Positions 34,794 to 44,210 of a DNA stretch of 64,000 nucleotides are shown here, one piece after another. How positions within the stretch are numbered: the first letter of the stretch is position 1; every line of letters begins with the position of its first letter. The stretch spans positions 1 through 64,000 of the forward strand of contig JBPFEG010000083.1 in assembly GCA_051061015.1 (NCBI GenBank). Direction: 5' to 3'. The notes under the pieces were generated by a model. That model searched no databases and was not told the DNA's origin. It saw nothing but the letters and a program-made list of their open reading frames with translations. Both the position numbers and the translations under genes were made by a program. Source of the stretch: Methylomicrobium sp051061015 (GTDB lineage: Bacteria > Pseudomonadota > Gammaproteobacteria > Methylococcales > Methylomonadaceae).

Positions 34794-34822
34794 TTGCATA
34801 GATGTACACCCTGTTGTAATAA
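34794..34822 (+). promoter_or_regulatory. Candidate sigma-70 promoter of tupA
   Basis: TTGCAT (34794-34799), a 17-base spacer and TAATAA (34817-34822) lie 83 bases ahead of the tupA start. The matches are fair and not perfect. Confidence 0.4.
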
Positions 34823-34905
34823 TGACATAAATCTGCGGATTTGTTGTTCGGACAGTGCCGTAGCGGAAGAGCGTTTAACAGCAATAATTTTAAAGGGGAA
34901 AGCCT

Positions 34906-35709
34906 ATGAGAATTCTTGAGCTAGTCATTAGTACGATTCTGTTGACGATTGCTGCGGCCCCGCATGCGGAAGAGGTCCTGCGGATGGCGACTACCACCAG
35001 CACCGAAAATTCGGGTCTGCTCGCAGTGTTGAATCCGCCGTTTGAAAAGGCCGAGAAGGTCAAGGTCGACGTGATCGCGGTCGGTAGCGGCAAGGCGTTG
35101 AAACTGGGCGAGAACGGCGATGTCGATGTCCTATTCGTTCACGCGCCGGAAGACGAGGAAAAATTCGTCGCGGCAGGTTTTGGGGTGGATCGTAAAGCGG
35201 TGATGCACAACGATTTCGTGATCGTGGGACCCAAGTCCGATCCTGAAGCGGTAAAAGGCGCTCCCGGCGTGATCGAGGCTTTGCAAAAGATCGGCCAGGG
35301 CAAGACGCCGTTCATTTCCCGGGGCGACGATTCCGGTACCCATAAAAAGGAACTGACGCTGTGGAAAAAAGCCGGCATTGATCCGAAAGGCGCTTGGTAT
35401 CTGTCGACCGGGCAGGCGATGGGTGCTGTGCTGCGGATGGCCGATGACAAGCAGGCTTATGCATTGACCGATCGAGGCACCTTTCTTTCTTATCAGGACA
35501 AAACCCAACTGGTGATTCTCTCCGAAGGCAGCGCGCCGCTGCTGAATCCGTATCATGTGATCGCGGTCAATCCGAAAAAACACCAACACATCAAATACGA
35601 GCTGGCGAAAAAATATATCGGCTATGTGACCGGCGCAGAAGGGCAGGGCATCATCGCCCACTTTAAAAAAGACGGCCAGCCGCTGTTTTATCCCGATGCT
35701 CAGCAATGA
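34906..35709 (+). CDS. tupA: Tungstate ABC transporter, periplasmic binding protein (TupA-like)
   Basis: The 267-residue precursor has a signal peptide (cleavage near 21, APHA). The anion-binding opening ATTTSTENSGLL, and further on VGSGKALKLGENGDVDVL, SRGDDSGTHKKEL and YLSTGQAMGAVLRMAD, are characteristic of TupA and related tungstate-binding proteins. It delivers tungstate for the pterin cofactor of enzymes such as formate dehydrogenase, which is central to energy metabolism in methylotrophs. AAAGGGGAA precedes the start. No tupB follows; the next gene is a convergent P-type ATPase. Confidence 0.88.
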   Translation: MRILELVISTILLTIAAAPHAEEVLRMATTTSTENSGLLAVLNPPFEKAEKVKVDVIAVGSGKALKLGENGDVDVLFVHAPEDEEKFVAAGFGVDRKAVMHNDFVIVGPKSDPEAVKGAPGVIEALQKIGQGKTPFISRGDDSGTHKKELTLWKKAGIDPKGAWYLSTGQAMGAVLRMADDKQAYALTDRGTFLSYQDKTQLVILSEGSAPLLNPYHVIAVNPKKHQHIKYELAKKYIGYVTGAEGQGIIAHFKKDGQPLFYPDAQQ

Positions 35710-35746
35710 CATGAACCGGACGGGATAGCGATCCGGTCCCGCTGAA

Positions 35747-38590
35747 TTAACCGGGCAGCCCGGATTTTCTTCTGTTGGCGATTCCTTTCGAGATAAGCCG
35801 TCTGGCGGCGGCCAGCAATTTGCGCATTTCCTCGAGGATCAGTACCGAAGAGGCGAGAGCGGACGCGATTAGCCAGTCTCCAGCGGTTAATGGGACGGTA
35901 TGGAAAATCCGGTGCGCCGCCGGCCAGTGAATCACCAGAATTTGTAATAAACACACGCCAATCAGCGTCAGCCAAAGCATTTGATTCGCGAAAAAATGCC
36001 CATTGAAGGCAGAGTCTTTTTCGGAGCGGGCGTTGAATACATTAAAGACCTGAAACAGTACGAAAGTGGTAAAAGCGAGGGCACGCGCATGCTCGGCGTC
36101 GCCATCGAGCAAAGCATAGAATAAAACGCCCAGAGTACCAACCGCCATGGTCAGACCGTAAGTGAACAGATTGCCGAAGCGGCGTAGCGAAAGAATGCGC
36201 GCCTTGGTTGGGCGCGGCGCTTCGGACATGGTATCCGCTCGTCCGGGGTCGACGCTGAGCGACATGGCCGGCGGTCCGTCCATAATGATGTTGATCCACA
36301 ATAGCTGTACTGCGCTGAAGGGAGAAGGCAGACCGAGTAGTTGGGCCCCGGCGACGGTCAAAATCGCACCGATATTGGTCGAAAGCTGAAAACGGATGAA
36401 TTTGACCATGTTTTCGTAGATGCGGCGGCCTTCCTTTACGGCTTTCACGATTGTCGCGAAATTGTCGTCGGTCAGTATCATCGTCGCGGCTTCCTGCGCG
36501 ACCTGGGTGCCGCTAACGCCCATCGCGATGCCGATGTCGGCAATTTTCAGCGCCGGGGCATCGTTGACGCCGTCTCCGGTCATGGCGACAATATGGCCTT
36601 CAGCCTTTAAAGCCTGAATGATCCGGACTTTTTGTTCCGGCGCAGTGCGGGCGAAAACGCCGATCTCTGCAATATGATCGGCAAGCCGGCGTTCGTCCAT
36701 GGCAGCCAGTTCGCGGCCGTCCAGCACTTTTCCTTCCAGTCCCAATTCCTGTGCAATTGCATTGGCGGTGACCTTCTGGTCGCCGGTGATCATTTTGACC
36801 TGAATGCCGGCCTTTCTGCATTGGCTGATCGCGGTACCGGCTTCGGCGCGAGGAGGATCCATCAGGCCGACCAATCCGATAAACGTCAGTGCGTCAAGAA
36901 AACCGAATAGGTCGCCGTCGGCGGCGAATTCGGCCTCCGAAATTCTGCCGGCCGCCACGCCCAGCACCCTGAGGCCGGACTCAGCCATCCTGTTATTTTG
37001 ATTTATCAACAGCTGATACTGAAGCGGTACGGTATCGCCGTTGCCGTCTACTGCGTCGAGGCAGCGTTCGAGCAGGACTTCCGGCGCCCCTTTTACATAA
37101 ATCTGGATATGATCCTCCAGACGATGAAAAGTCGCCATGAATTTATGGTCTGCATCAAACGGGATTTCTGCGATACGCGGCTGCCCGCGCAAAGCCTGGT
37201 CTTTATCGATGCCGCCTTTGGCGGCGAGAACCAGCAACGCACCTTCCATCGGGTCGCCGACGACTCGCTGCGCCTGCAAATGGCTGTTATTGCACAAAGC
37301 AACCGGCAATAGCAAACGCGCCATATTGGCGGGCAGGGCAGATCCCGAAACCGGAAAGATTTGGCCTTCGATCTCGTAGCCGTTGCCGGTGACGCGAAAC
37401 AACTGCTCCTTAAAAAACAGCGAACGCACAGTCATCTGGTTGACGGTCAGCGTGCCGGTTTTATCGGTGCAGATCACCGTCGTGCAGCCCAGGGTTTCGA
37501 CCGCAGCCAACCGTTTGACGATCGCATGATTGCGGGCCATCCGGCGCAGCCCGAGCGCAAGCGTGACGGTCACGACGGTCGGCAAACCTTCCGGAATTGC
37601 CGCGACCGCCAGCGCTATCGCGGTGAACATGGTCTGAACCAACGGCTCGCCACGCATGACCGCGCTGCCGAACAATAGAATAATAATCGTCAGCGCGATC
37701 AAGGCCAGGCTTTTGCCCAGACTGTTCAGCTGGGATTGCAGCGGCGTTTCTCCATCCTGCTGCTCGGCGAGAAGTCCCGCCAGCCTGCCGATCTCGGTCG
37801 CCATGCCGGTCGCGGTTACCACCATTTCCCCATGCCCTCGCGTGACGGTCGTGTTCATGAACAGCAGATTGCTGCGTTCGGCTATTGGCAGTTCAGCCTG
37901 GGCCAAGGCTTCCGTTTGTTTGAGGACCGGTGTTGATTCTCCGGTCAGAGGCGATTCGTCAACTTCGAGCAGATTCGCTGTGATCAGCCGGCCGTCGGCA
38001 GGAATCTTGTCACCGGCATGTAGAATCACGATATCGCCGGGTACGATCTGGATCGAGGGGTGCTCGAAATTGTTGCCATCACGACGGACTTTGGTTTGCA
38101 AGGCGAGCATCTTTTTCAACGCGGACAATGATTTTTCTGCCTGAAATTCCTGCGAAAACCCCAATACCGCATTGATCAGGACGACGATCAGGATCACGAC
38201 GCCGTCGACAACGTCGCCGATCGCGGTCGCCAGGATCGCGGCGGCAAACAGCACGATGATCAGAAAGCTTTTGAACTGAGCCAGAAACTTAAGCCAGATA
38301 GGGCGGGGTGGCGTTTCGGCCAGCTGGTTCGGGCCAAGAGTCTCCAGACGGTGCGCAGCTTCTTGTTGGCTCAGGCCGGGCGCTGACAACACGCTCAGTT
38401 TTTCCAGCGCCTGCTCCGCCTTCAATATGTGCCAAGCGGTTACCTGGACATTCGGCCGCAGAGGACGAGAGGGAGGCAGGGGCTGAGGGCGACGACGTAG
38501 ATAAAGACTTGCGGTTAACTGCAAACACAACAGGATGCCCGTAATCAGGAAGGTTATAAGCAACAGGATCAACACTGAAACAGACCACAT
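35747..38590 (-). CDS. P-type cation-transporting ATPase (P2, Ca2+-ATPase-like)
   Basis: The 947-residue pump has all P-type landmarks: TGES in the actuator domain, the phosphorylated Asp376 in DKTGTLT, the MITGDQ and TGDGVNDAPALK loops, and IPEGLP in helix 4. Helix 6 reads NIIMDGPPAMSLSVDP where Ca2+-ATPases usually have an N-D pair in a similar loop, so Ca2+ or Mn2+ export is likely but not certain. An extra N-terminal hydrophobic segment (about 4-30) precedes the usual cytoplasmic N-domain (AWHILKAEQALEKL). It stands alone, convergent with tupA. Confidence 0.85.
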   Translation of the reverse strand: MWSVSVLILLLITFLITGILLCLQLTASLYLRRRPQPLPPSRPLRPNVQVTAWHILKAEQALEKLSVLSAPGLSQQEAAHRLETLGPNQLAETPPRPIWLKFLAQFKSFLIIVLFAAAILATAIGDVVDGVVILIVVLINAVLGFSQEFQAEKSLSALKKMLALQTKVRRDGNNFEHPSIQIVPGDIVILHAGDKIPADGRLITANLLEVDESPLTGESTPVLKQTEALAQAELPIAERSNLLFMNTTVTRGHGEMVVTATGMATEIGRLAGLLAEQQDGETPLQSQLNSLGKSLALIALTIIILLFGSAVMRGEPLVQTMFTAIALAVAAIPEGLPTVVTVTLALGLRRMARNHAIVKRLAAVETLGCTTVICTDKTGTLTVNQMTVRSLFFKEQLFRVTGNGYEIEGQIFPVSGSALPANMARLLLPVALCNNSHLQAQRVVGDPMEGALLVLAAKGGIDKDQALRGQPRIAEIPFDADHKFMATFHRLEDHIQIYVKGAPEVLLERCLDAVDGNGDTVPLQYQLLINQNNRMAESGLRVLGVAAGRISEAEFAADGDLFGFLDALTFIGLVGLMDPPRAEAGTAISQCRKAGIQVKMITGDQKVTANAIAQELGLEGKVLDGRELAAMDERRLADHIAEIGVFARTAPEQKVRIIQALKAEGHIVAMTGDGVNDAPALKIADIGIAMGVSGTQVAQEAATMILTDDNFATIVKAVKEGRRIYENMVKFIRFQLSTNIGAILTVAGAQLLGLPSPFSAVQLLWINIIMDGPPAMSLSVDPGRADTMSEAPRPTKARILSLRRFGNLFTYGLTMAVGTLGVLFYALLDGDAEHARALAFTTFVLFQVFNVFNARSEKDSAFNGHFFANQMLWLTLIGVCLLQILVIHWPAAHRIFHTVPLTAGDWLIASALASSVLILEEMRKLLAAARRLISKGIANRRKSGLPG

Positions 38591-38789
38591 GGTGATATTG
38601 GAAGATTAAATTATGAACGTTAGGACTCAGGCGCAAGACGCGACTCCTTTTCCCGGTTATTATGCACCAAGCCGGGCTACGGCACAGGCGAAATCTGGCA
38701 CAGAGAAAATGGGCTGCATGAAATCGATCGTGTACAACGATGCTAAAATGATAGCCGGATTCGTAATTTTCTAGGACTGGCCGCCGATA

Positions 38790-41366
38790 ATGAATGATTT
38801 ATTCCTGATGCGCGCGTTGAATTATCTTTTTATCGTGATAGTTCTGGCGCTCATCTATTTTGGTTTCGGTGTTCTGGGCCAATTACTGAATGCGGCGTCG
38901 AGCCATGGAGGCGTGCTGGGGCCTTCGGCCGGAATCGCGCTGGCGGCATTGCTGCTGCTTGGCAAGCTCAAATGGCCGAGCGTATTTCTTGGCAACTTTG
39001 CGGTCAGTGCCTTTGCTCATGCTTTCGACTTCGAAGGGGCGATGATTGCTGTTTATGCGGCAAATGCCGCGGGCGCAACGCTCAGTGCGTTACTGGGTTG
39101 TATCCTGATTGAGAAAATGGTGGGTTTTCCGAATCCCCTGATCGAGGATCGATGCGTGATCCTGTTCATGCTGCTCGGTGGCCCCTTAGGCTGTCTGATT
39201 ACGCCGACAGTGGGTGTGCTGGCATTGCAACAGGCCGGGATGATCGAGGCGGCGCAGCTATTCCCGCACTGGTTTTCCTGGTGGATCGGCGATATGATGG
39301 GGGTGCTGGTGTTTACCCCGATTGTTTTGATTGCCTATGCGGAGCCCCGGCCGATTTGGAGTGAGCGCCGCTATTCGGTCGGTCTGCCGTTGATCTCGAC
39401 TTTTATACTGGTGATCATCCTATACCTCTATGTCCGGCAGCTCGAGACCGAGCAGCAGCGCCAGGAATTTCATGATCAAACGGTGACTTTATCCCAGGCG
39501 CTCATCAATCGCCTGCAGGGCGATATCCATGCGATCGATACAGTGCGCAATTTTTTTTATGGTTCCCAGCGTGTGGAACAATCAGAATTTACCGTGTTCA
39601 CTCGGCAAACGCTGGCGCTGTTTCCTGAAGTCAAATCGAGCAGTTGGATTACCCTAGTTGACGGAGGGGGCATCAATCTGGAATTCACCTCGCCGCTGAA
39701 TGGATATCTGTATAACGCAGGTTCTGCGCAGTATGTCTTGCCGGCTAATCTCAAAAACCGGCTCAAGAATCGCCAGGTAAAAGAGAAGGACGTTTATCTT
39801 TCCTCGGAAAATGGGTTGGTCATCGTTTTTACGCCGGTTTTTACTAAGAAACCAAAGGGCGAGGAAAGTCTTTTAGGGTTCATATCGACTTCCTTTTTGG
39901 TTGCCGATTTAGTGCATTTTTCGACACGGGCCTTGAAAAAAACGTGCTGCTTTGTGTCGATAGCCCTGGAAGATCGAGAGGCTGGCTCACATAACCTGAT
40001 TTATTCGGATCAGCCAGTTGCTTTTCCGCATGCAAAAGCGGCTGTGCAATATTCGAAGGAAATTGCAGGGCATCAGTGGCTGCTGTCTTTTTATGATGCC
40101 AGGGCGGATGTTCAGCCCGATTGGCCGATCTGGGTCGTGCTGATTAGCGGGCTGCTGTTTACCAGTCTTTTAGGGACCTGCCTGTTGATGCTGACCGGGC
40201 GTTTCTTCCGGACCGAATCCCTTATCAAGGAGCGTACCGATCAGTTGCTGAAGGCCAAAATCGCCGCGGAAGCGGCGAACGAATCGAAAAGCCGATTTTT
40301 GGCGAATATCAGCCATGAGTTGCGTACCCCGCTGAACGCGATACTGGGTTTTTCGCAATTGCTGCTGAAAAAGCCCAGATTTCACAAGGAAGATTACGAG
40401 CAGATCAATACGATCAAGCAATGCAGCAATCATTTGCTGGACCTGATTACCGGGATTCTGGATCTTGCCTCGATCGAATCGAACAAGATCAGAACCGATA
40501 TCCAGGTTTTCGACAGCCATAAACTTTTAAAAAATATTGTCGAAATATGCCGGTTGAGCGCGGAAGCCAAGCAGCTTGAGTTTGATGTCAATGGCTTGCC
40601 TGTGCCGCGGTTGTTGATCGGAGATCAAAAGCGCATCCGTCAGGTGATCGTGAATCTGCTCGATAATGCGATCAAGTATACCGAGCAGGGGCGGGTGACG
40701 TTGACCTCGAATTATTTTGACGGGTGCTGGCGTATCACGATCGAAGATACAGGCTGCGGGATAGAGGAACAGGATCTAGACTCGATCTTTACTCCTTTCA
40801 AGCAACTGAACGAGGATGGATTCGTAAGGCCCGGTCTCGGGCTGGGTTTGGCGATTGCCCGTGAGTTGATTCATATTATGGGCGGGACGATCGGAGTGAC
40901 CAGCAGGCCCGGCATTGGCAGTATTTTTTCGGTATCACTGCCCTTGCCGAGTGCGCAGGAGGAGCCGGTCGAGCAAGTGAAGGGACCCGCGCAGCAACCG
41001 GTCGACGGTCCGCTCAGGGTATTGATCGCTGATGACAGTCAAATCAACCTGCTGCTGTTGACCAATCTGCTGGAGCTCGAAGGCTGTAGTGTCGATGCGG
41101 CCGCCAACGGCAGGGAGGCACTGGCATTGATTCAACGGAACGATTACCGGTTGGCGCTGGTCGATTTGAACATGCCGGTGATGTCGGGGCTCGAGTTATT
41201 GATGATCGTCAAAGGTCAGGATAAGGCGATCAAGATGGTCGCGGTCAGTGCCTATGCTGAAGAAGCTCGGATCAATGATGCGCTGGCGGCCGGGTTTGAT
41301 GCCTATCTGACCAAGCCGATCTGTGATGAGGAACTGGCCGCGCTGTTGAATTCGGTACGGGGGTGA
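38790..41366 (+). CDS. MASE1-CHASE hybrid sensor histidine kinase
   Basis: The 858-residue membrane kinase has, in order: a MASE1 set of about eight helices (about 10-220), a periplasmic CHASE-like domain (about 235-420; TVRNFFYGSQ, SSWITLVDG), a last helix (about 450-470), HisKA with His509 in ISHELRTPLNAI, an HATPase domain (NLLDNAIKY, GCGIEEQDLDS, GLGLGLAIA) and a C-terminal receiver domain with Asp792 in LVDLNMPVMSG. The signal is unknown; CHASE domains bind small extracellular molecules. No separate response regulator is adjacent, so phosphotransfer to a distant HPt protein is likely. Confidence 0.88.
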   Translation: MNDLFLMRALNYLFIVIVLALIYFGFGVLGQLLNAASSHGGVLGPSAGIALAALLLLGKLKWPSVFLGNFAVSAFAHAFDFEGAMIAVYAANAAGATLSALLGCILIEKMVGFPNPLIEDRCVILFMLLGGPLGCLITPTVGVLALQQAGMIEAAQLFPHWFSWWIGDMMGVLVFTPIVLIAYAEPRPIWSERRYSVGLPLISTFILVIILYLYVRQLETEQQRQEFHDQTVTLSQALINRLQGDIHAIDTVRNFFYGSQRVEQSEFTVFTRQTLALFPEVKSSSWITLVDGGGINLEFTSPLNGYLYNAGSAQYVLPANLKNRLKNRQVKEKDVYLSSENGLVIVFTPVFTKKPKGEESLLGFISTSFLVADLVHFSTRALKKTCCFVSIALEDREAGSHNLIYSDQPVAFPHAKAAVQYSKEIAGHQWLLSFYDARADVQPDWPIWVVLISGLLFTSLLGTCLLMLTGRFFRTESLIKERTDQLLKAKIAAEAANESKSRFLANISHELRTPLNAILGFSQLLLKKPRFHKEDYEQINTIKQCSNHLLDLITGILDLASIESNKIRTDIQVFDSHKLLKNIVEICRLSAEAKQLEFDVNGLPVPRLLIGDQKRIRQVIVNLLDNAIKYTEQGRVTLTSNYFDGCWRITIEDTGCGIEEQDLDSIFTPFKQLNEDGFVRPGLGLGLAIARELIHIMGGTIGVTSRPGIGSIFSVSLPLPSAQEEPVEQVKGPAQQPVDGPLRVLIADDSQINLLLLTNLLELEGCSVDAAANGREALALIQRNDYRLALVDLNMPVMSGLELLMIVKGQDKAIKMVAVSAYAEEARINDALAAGFDAYLTKPICDEELAALLNSVRG

Positions 41367-41383
41367 TCGAATGAGAGCTTCTA

Positions 41384-41707
41384 CTATATGCTGAAACTTT
41401 CCCCACAGCCGCAGGTGGCTTTTACATTCGGGTTATTGAACTGAAACGCTTCGTTGATGCCTTCGCGGCGGTAATCGAGTTCCATGCCGTCGATATACGA
41501 TAAATCGTCCTGCTTCACGATCAGTTTGACGCCGTGTTCTTCAAAGACTATCTCATTGTCCTGAAGCTGGTCGGCATAGTCGAGTGCATAGGCGAAGCCC
41601 GAACAGCCCGAGTTTTTGACGCCGAGCTTCAGGCCGATGCCCTTGCCGCGCTTTTCGAGCTGTTTTTTGATTTGCCGGGCGGCCTTTTCAGTGAGTGTGA
41701 TTGCCAT
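41384..41707 (-). CDS. iscA: Iron-sulfur cluster assembly protein IscA
   Basis: The 107-residue A-type scaffold/carrier has the three conserved cysteines: one in SGCSGFAY and two in the C-terminal CGCG. The second in-frame ATG is chosen because it gives exactly the family length and the MAITLTEKAA start. The frame also opens at 41719, four codons earlier, overlapping the cysteine desulfurase stop. It is the last gene of the iscR operon here. Confidence 0.93.
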   Translation of the reverse strand: MAITLTEKAARQIKKQLEKRGKGIGLKLGVKNSGCSGFAYALDYADQLQDNEIVFEEHGVKLIVKQDDLSYIDGMELDYRREGINEAFQFNNPNVKATCGCGESFSI

Positions 41708-41715
41708 GTGTTTGT

Positions 41716-42831
41716 TCATCCTTCCTGGTTTGCCAGGGCTGTTAACGTTTTGATAAATTGGGCGATTTGCTCCGCCGTATTGGCGGTTCCAAGGCTGATC
41801 CGCAGCGCGCTTCGGGCCAAAACCGGATCGATGCCCATCGCGGTCAGGACGTAACTCGGCTCCTTGCCGCCGCTCGCGCAGGCGGAACCGCTGGATACCG
41901 CAATGCCCTGTTGATCGAGTTTCATCAGCAGCATCTCGCCGTCGACATCCGGCAGGCCGAATTGCACCGTGTTCGGCAATCGGGGTGCGTTTTCGGAAAA
42001 AATGCGGAGCCCCGGAATCGATCGGAGCCCGGCTTCCAGTTGGGTTTTCAATTCGGACACATGTTCGCTTCGTTGGGCAAGCTCGGATCTCGCAAGTTCC
42101 GCCGCTTTGCCGAAGCCGACGATAGCGGCGACGTTTTCGGTGCCTGCCCGGTATCCCTGTTCCTGTCCGCCGCCGAGCAGCACAGGCGATAGGGGGATGC
42201 CTTTCTCGAAAATCAGGGCACCGGCGCCTTTCGGCCCGTAAATCTTGTGGCTGGACAGAGACATCAGCTGGACATTCAGGCTGTTAAACTCTACCGGTAT
42301 CTTGCCGGCCGCCTGCACCGCGTCGGTATGCAGCACAATATTCCGGGCCCGCAATGGCTCGGCATGGCGTGCGAGGTCTTGAATCACACCGGTTTCGTTA
42401 TTCGCGAGCATTATCGAAACCAGCGCTGTGTTTTGCGCGCGGATGATTTCGTCCAGGGCTTCCTGCCTGACCAAACCGTCATGATCGACGCCAAGAATAG
42501 ACAAGGGGTGGCCCTGCTGCCGTAAGCGCTCGGCGGGCTCGAGGAGGGACGGATGTTCGATCGCCGATACGGCGAGGCCTGCTTCCGGCGCCAAACTGGC
42601 CAAGGCCAGATTATTCGCTTCGGTGCCGCCGCTGGTAAAAATGACCTGGTTCGCCGTTACCCCGACCAGTTCGGCGACTTGATTGCGGGCCGTATCGATT
42701 GCCGTTCGCGAGAGGCGGCCGAGCCGGTACAGTCCGGAAGCATTGCCGTGAAAACTTTTCAGATAAGGCAGCATCGCTTCCAGCACCCGAGGATCGATCG
42801 GGGTGGTCGCGTTATGATCCAGATAGATCAT
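41716..42831 (-). CDS. Cysteine desulfurase (IscS/NifS class)
   Basis: The 371-residue PLP enzyme takes sulfur from cysteine. PLP-Lys lies in SSHKIYGPKG, and the catalytic Cys is in SSGSACASG. The segment YLDHNATTP is the class V aminotransferase opening. It is shorter than E. coli IscS (404) and resembles NifS-length enzymes. It overlaps iscR by ATGA and iscA follows, but iscU, hscBA and fdx are absent. Calling it iscS is reasonable by position, but the short form makes this less certain. Confidence 0.9.
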   Translation of the reverse strand: MIYLDHNATTPIDPRVLEAMLPYLKSFHGNASGLYRLGRLSRTAIDTARNQVAELVGVTANQVIFTSGGTEANNLALASLAPEAGLAVSAIEHPSLLEPAERLRQQGHPLSILGVDHDGLVRQEALDEIIRAQNTALVSIMLANNETGVIQDLARHAEPLRARNIVLHTDAVQAAGKIPVEFNSLNVQLMSLSSHKIYGPKGAGALIFEKGIPLSPVLLGGGQEQGYRAGTENVAAIVGFGKAAELARSELAQRSEHVSELKTQLEAGLRSIPGLRIFSENAPRLPNTVQFGLPDVDGEMLLMKLDQQGIAVSSGSACASGGKEPSYVLTAMGIDPVLARSALRISLGTANTAEQIAQFIKTLTALANQEG

Positions 42832-43319
42832 TTAGGATAGGCGCTGATTCCTGTTTGAAGATGAAGCTCGATAACGCGTTGGGCGTCCTGCTCCTGACGC
42901 CGGGCAATTTCCTGCACGGGGTGTTTCTCCAGAAGATCGGCCAAAGTAATACCTTTCAGATAGCCGCGAATCTGCTCGCTGAGCCCCATCCAAAGATCGT
43001 GCGTCAGGCAGGCCTTGTGATTTTGGCAATTGCCTTCGCCGCCGCATTTGGTCGTGTCGATCTGTTCATCGACCGCCGCGATGATGTCGGCGATATTGAT
43101 CGTACTGGCCTGGTTCGCAAGGGTATAGCCACCGCCCGGACCGCGTACGCCTTTGACCATTCCGGCGCGCCGCAGGCGGGCAAATAATTGCTCGAGATAG
43201 GATAGGGAAATGGTTTGTCGAGTCGCAATGTCGGTCAGCGTTACAGGCGATTTCTGACTGTGAAACGCCAGATCAAGCATCGCGGTGACCGCATAACGGC
43301 CTTTGGTAGTCAAGCGCAC
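42828..43319 (-). CDS. iscR: Rrf2-family regulator IscR
   Basis: The 163-residue repressor has a winged helix (about 1-65) and a [2Fe-2S] site formed by Cys92, Cys98, Cys104 and His107, the same positions as in E. coli IscR. With its cluster it represses the isc operon; without it, it controls other promoters. A GTG start is supported by AAGGA 8 bases upstream. An IscR-type operator lies over its own promoter. It is coupled to the cysteine desulfurase by ATGA. Confidence 0.94.
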   Translation of the reverse strand: MRLTTKGRYAVTAMLDLAFHSQKSPVTLTDIATRQTISLSYLEQLFARLRRAGMVKGVRGPGGGYTLANQASTINIADIIAAVDEQIDTTKCGGEGNCQNHKACLTHDLWMGLSEQIRGYLKGITLADLLEKHPVQEIARRQEQDAQRVIELHLQTGISAYPK

Positions 43320-43351
43320 AACATTATCCTTATAAAGATTAACGTCATTCG

Positions 43352-43384
43352 ATTTTAAACTTAACCGATTAAAATAGTCAACAT
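43352..43384 (-). promoter_or_regulatory. iscR promoter with IscR type-1 site
   Basis: On the minus strand, TTGACT (plus 43376-43381), an 18-base spacer and TAAAAT (plus 43352-43357) form a promoter. The segment at plus 43361-43384 closely follows the IscR type-1 consensus (TTGACTATTTTA followed by TCGG), overlapping the -35. This predicts autoregulation by holo-IscR. Confidence 0.75.
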
Positions 43385-43406
43385 TTAAACCTTAGTTTTT
43401 TTAACG

Positions 43407-44192
43407 TTAATTTTTCTTGGGCTCGTTCTGATAGCTGTCCTCGATTTCGCAGCCCTCCAGCCTAGGGGCCGGCGGCGGTTCGGGATAGTGAATGCCGGCG
43501 TCGTCGAGCGCTTTTTTCATATTTTCGAGTTGTTTGTCCATCGCATGAATATGGTCGAGCATCCGATTGATCGCATTCGCGACCGGGTCGGGCATGTCGG
43601 CTTTCGCGCCATACGGGTCGAAGCCCATCCGGTAGGCGATGGCTTCCCTTTCGGCTGTTTCTTTTTTGACGTTCGGGTCGATCAGATGGCCCGGGATGCC
43701 GACGACTGTTGCGCCGTCCGGCACCGGTTTCAGCACCACCGAATTCGAGCCGACCCGCGCGCCCTGGCCGATGTCGATTGGCCCCAGAATTTTCGCCCCG
43801 GCGCCGACCACGACACCATCGTGCAGGGTAGGGTGGCGCTTGCCTTTTTTCCAGGAGGTGCCGCCGAGTGTAACGCCGTGATAGAGCGTACAGTCGTCGC
43901 CGATCACGGCCGTTTCGCCAATTACCACGCCCATGCCGTGATCGATGAACAAACGCCGGCCGATCTGGGCGCCGGGGTGGATTTCGATCCCGGTCAGCCA
44001 ACGGCCGATATGCGAAATGAAACGCGCCAGCCAGCGGTAACCGGCTTTCCAGCAGCGGTGGCTTATCCGATGAATCAATACGGCATGAAAGCCGGGATAA
44101 GCGGTAATCACTTCCCAGACCGACTGTGCGGCGGGGTCGCGCTCGAAAACGCAGGCAATGTCTTCTTTGATCCTGTCGATGATAGCGTGCAT
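43407..44192 (-). CDS. cysE: Serine O-acetyltransferase
   Basis: The 261-residue enzyme makes O-acetylserine, the carbon skeleton for cysteine. The left-handed beta-helix hexapeptides are visible (IEIHPGAQIGRRLFID, VIGETAVIGDDC), with the catalytic region DHGMGVVIGET and GGTSWKKGKRHP. A C-terminal extension (about 190-261) with a Pro-rich end is longer than in E. coli. It lies between trmJ (18 bases) and iscR (87 bases), tying sulfur supply to Fe-S assembly. Confidence 0.93.
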   Translation of the reverse strand: MHAIIDRIKEDIACVFERDPAAQSVWEVITAYPGFHAVLIHRISHRCWKAGYRWLARFISHIGRWLTGIEIHPGAQIGRRLFIDHGMGVVIGETAVIGDDCTLYHGVTLGGTSWKKGKRHPTLHDGVVVGAGAKILGPIDIGQGARVGSNSVVLKPVPDGATVVGIPGHLIDPNVKKETAEREAIAYRMGFDPYGAKADMPDPVANAINRMLDHIHAMDKQLENMKKALDDAGIHYPEPPPAPRLEGCEIEDSYQNEPKKN

Positions 44193-44210
44193 GTACTGTC
44201 TTCTTGGTAA

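Noticed and set aside
41384..42831. A missed iscU between the desulfurase and iscA
   Set aside because: The two genes abut directly; there is no room for it.
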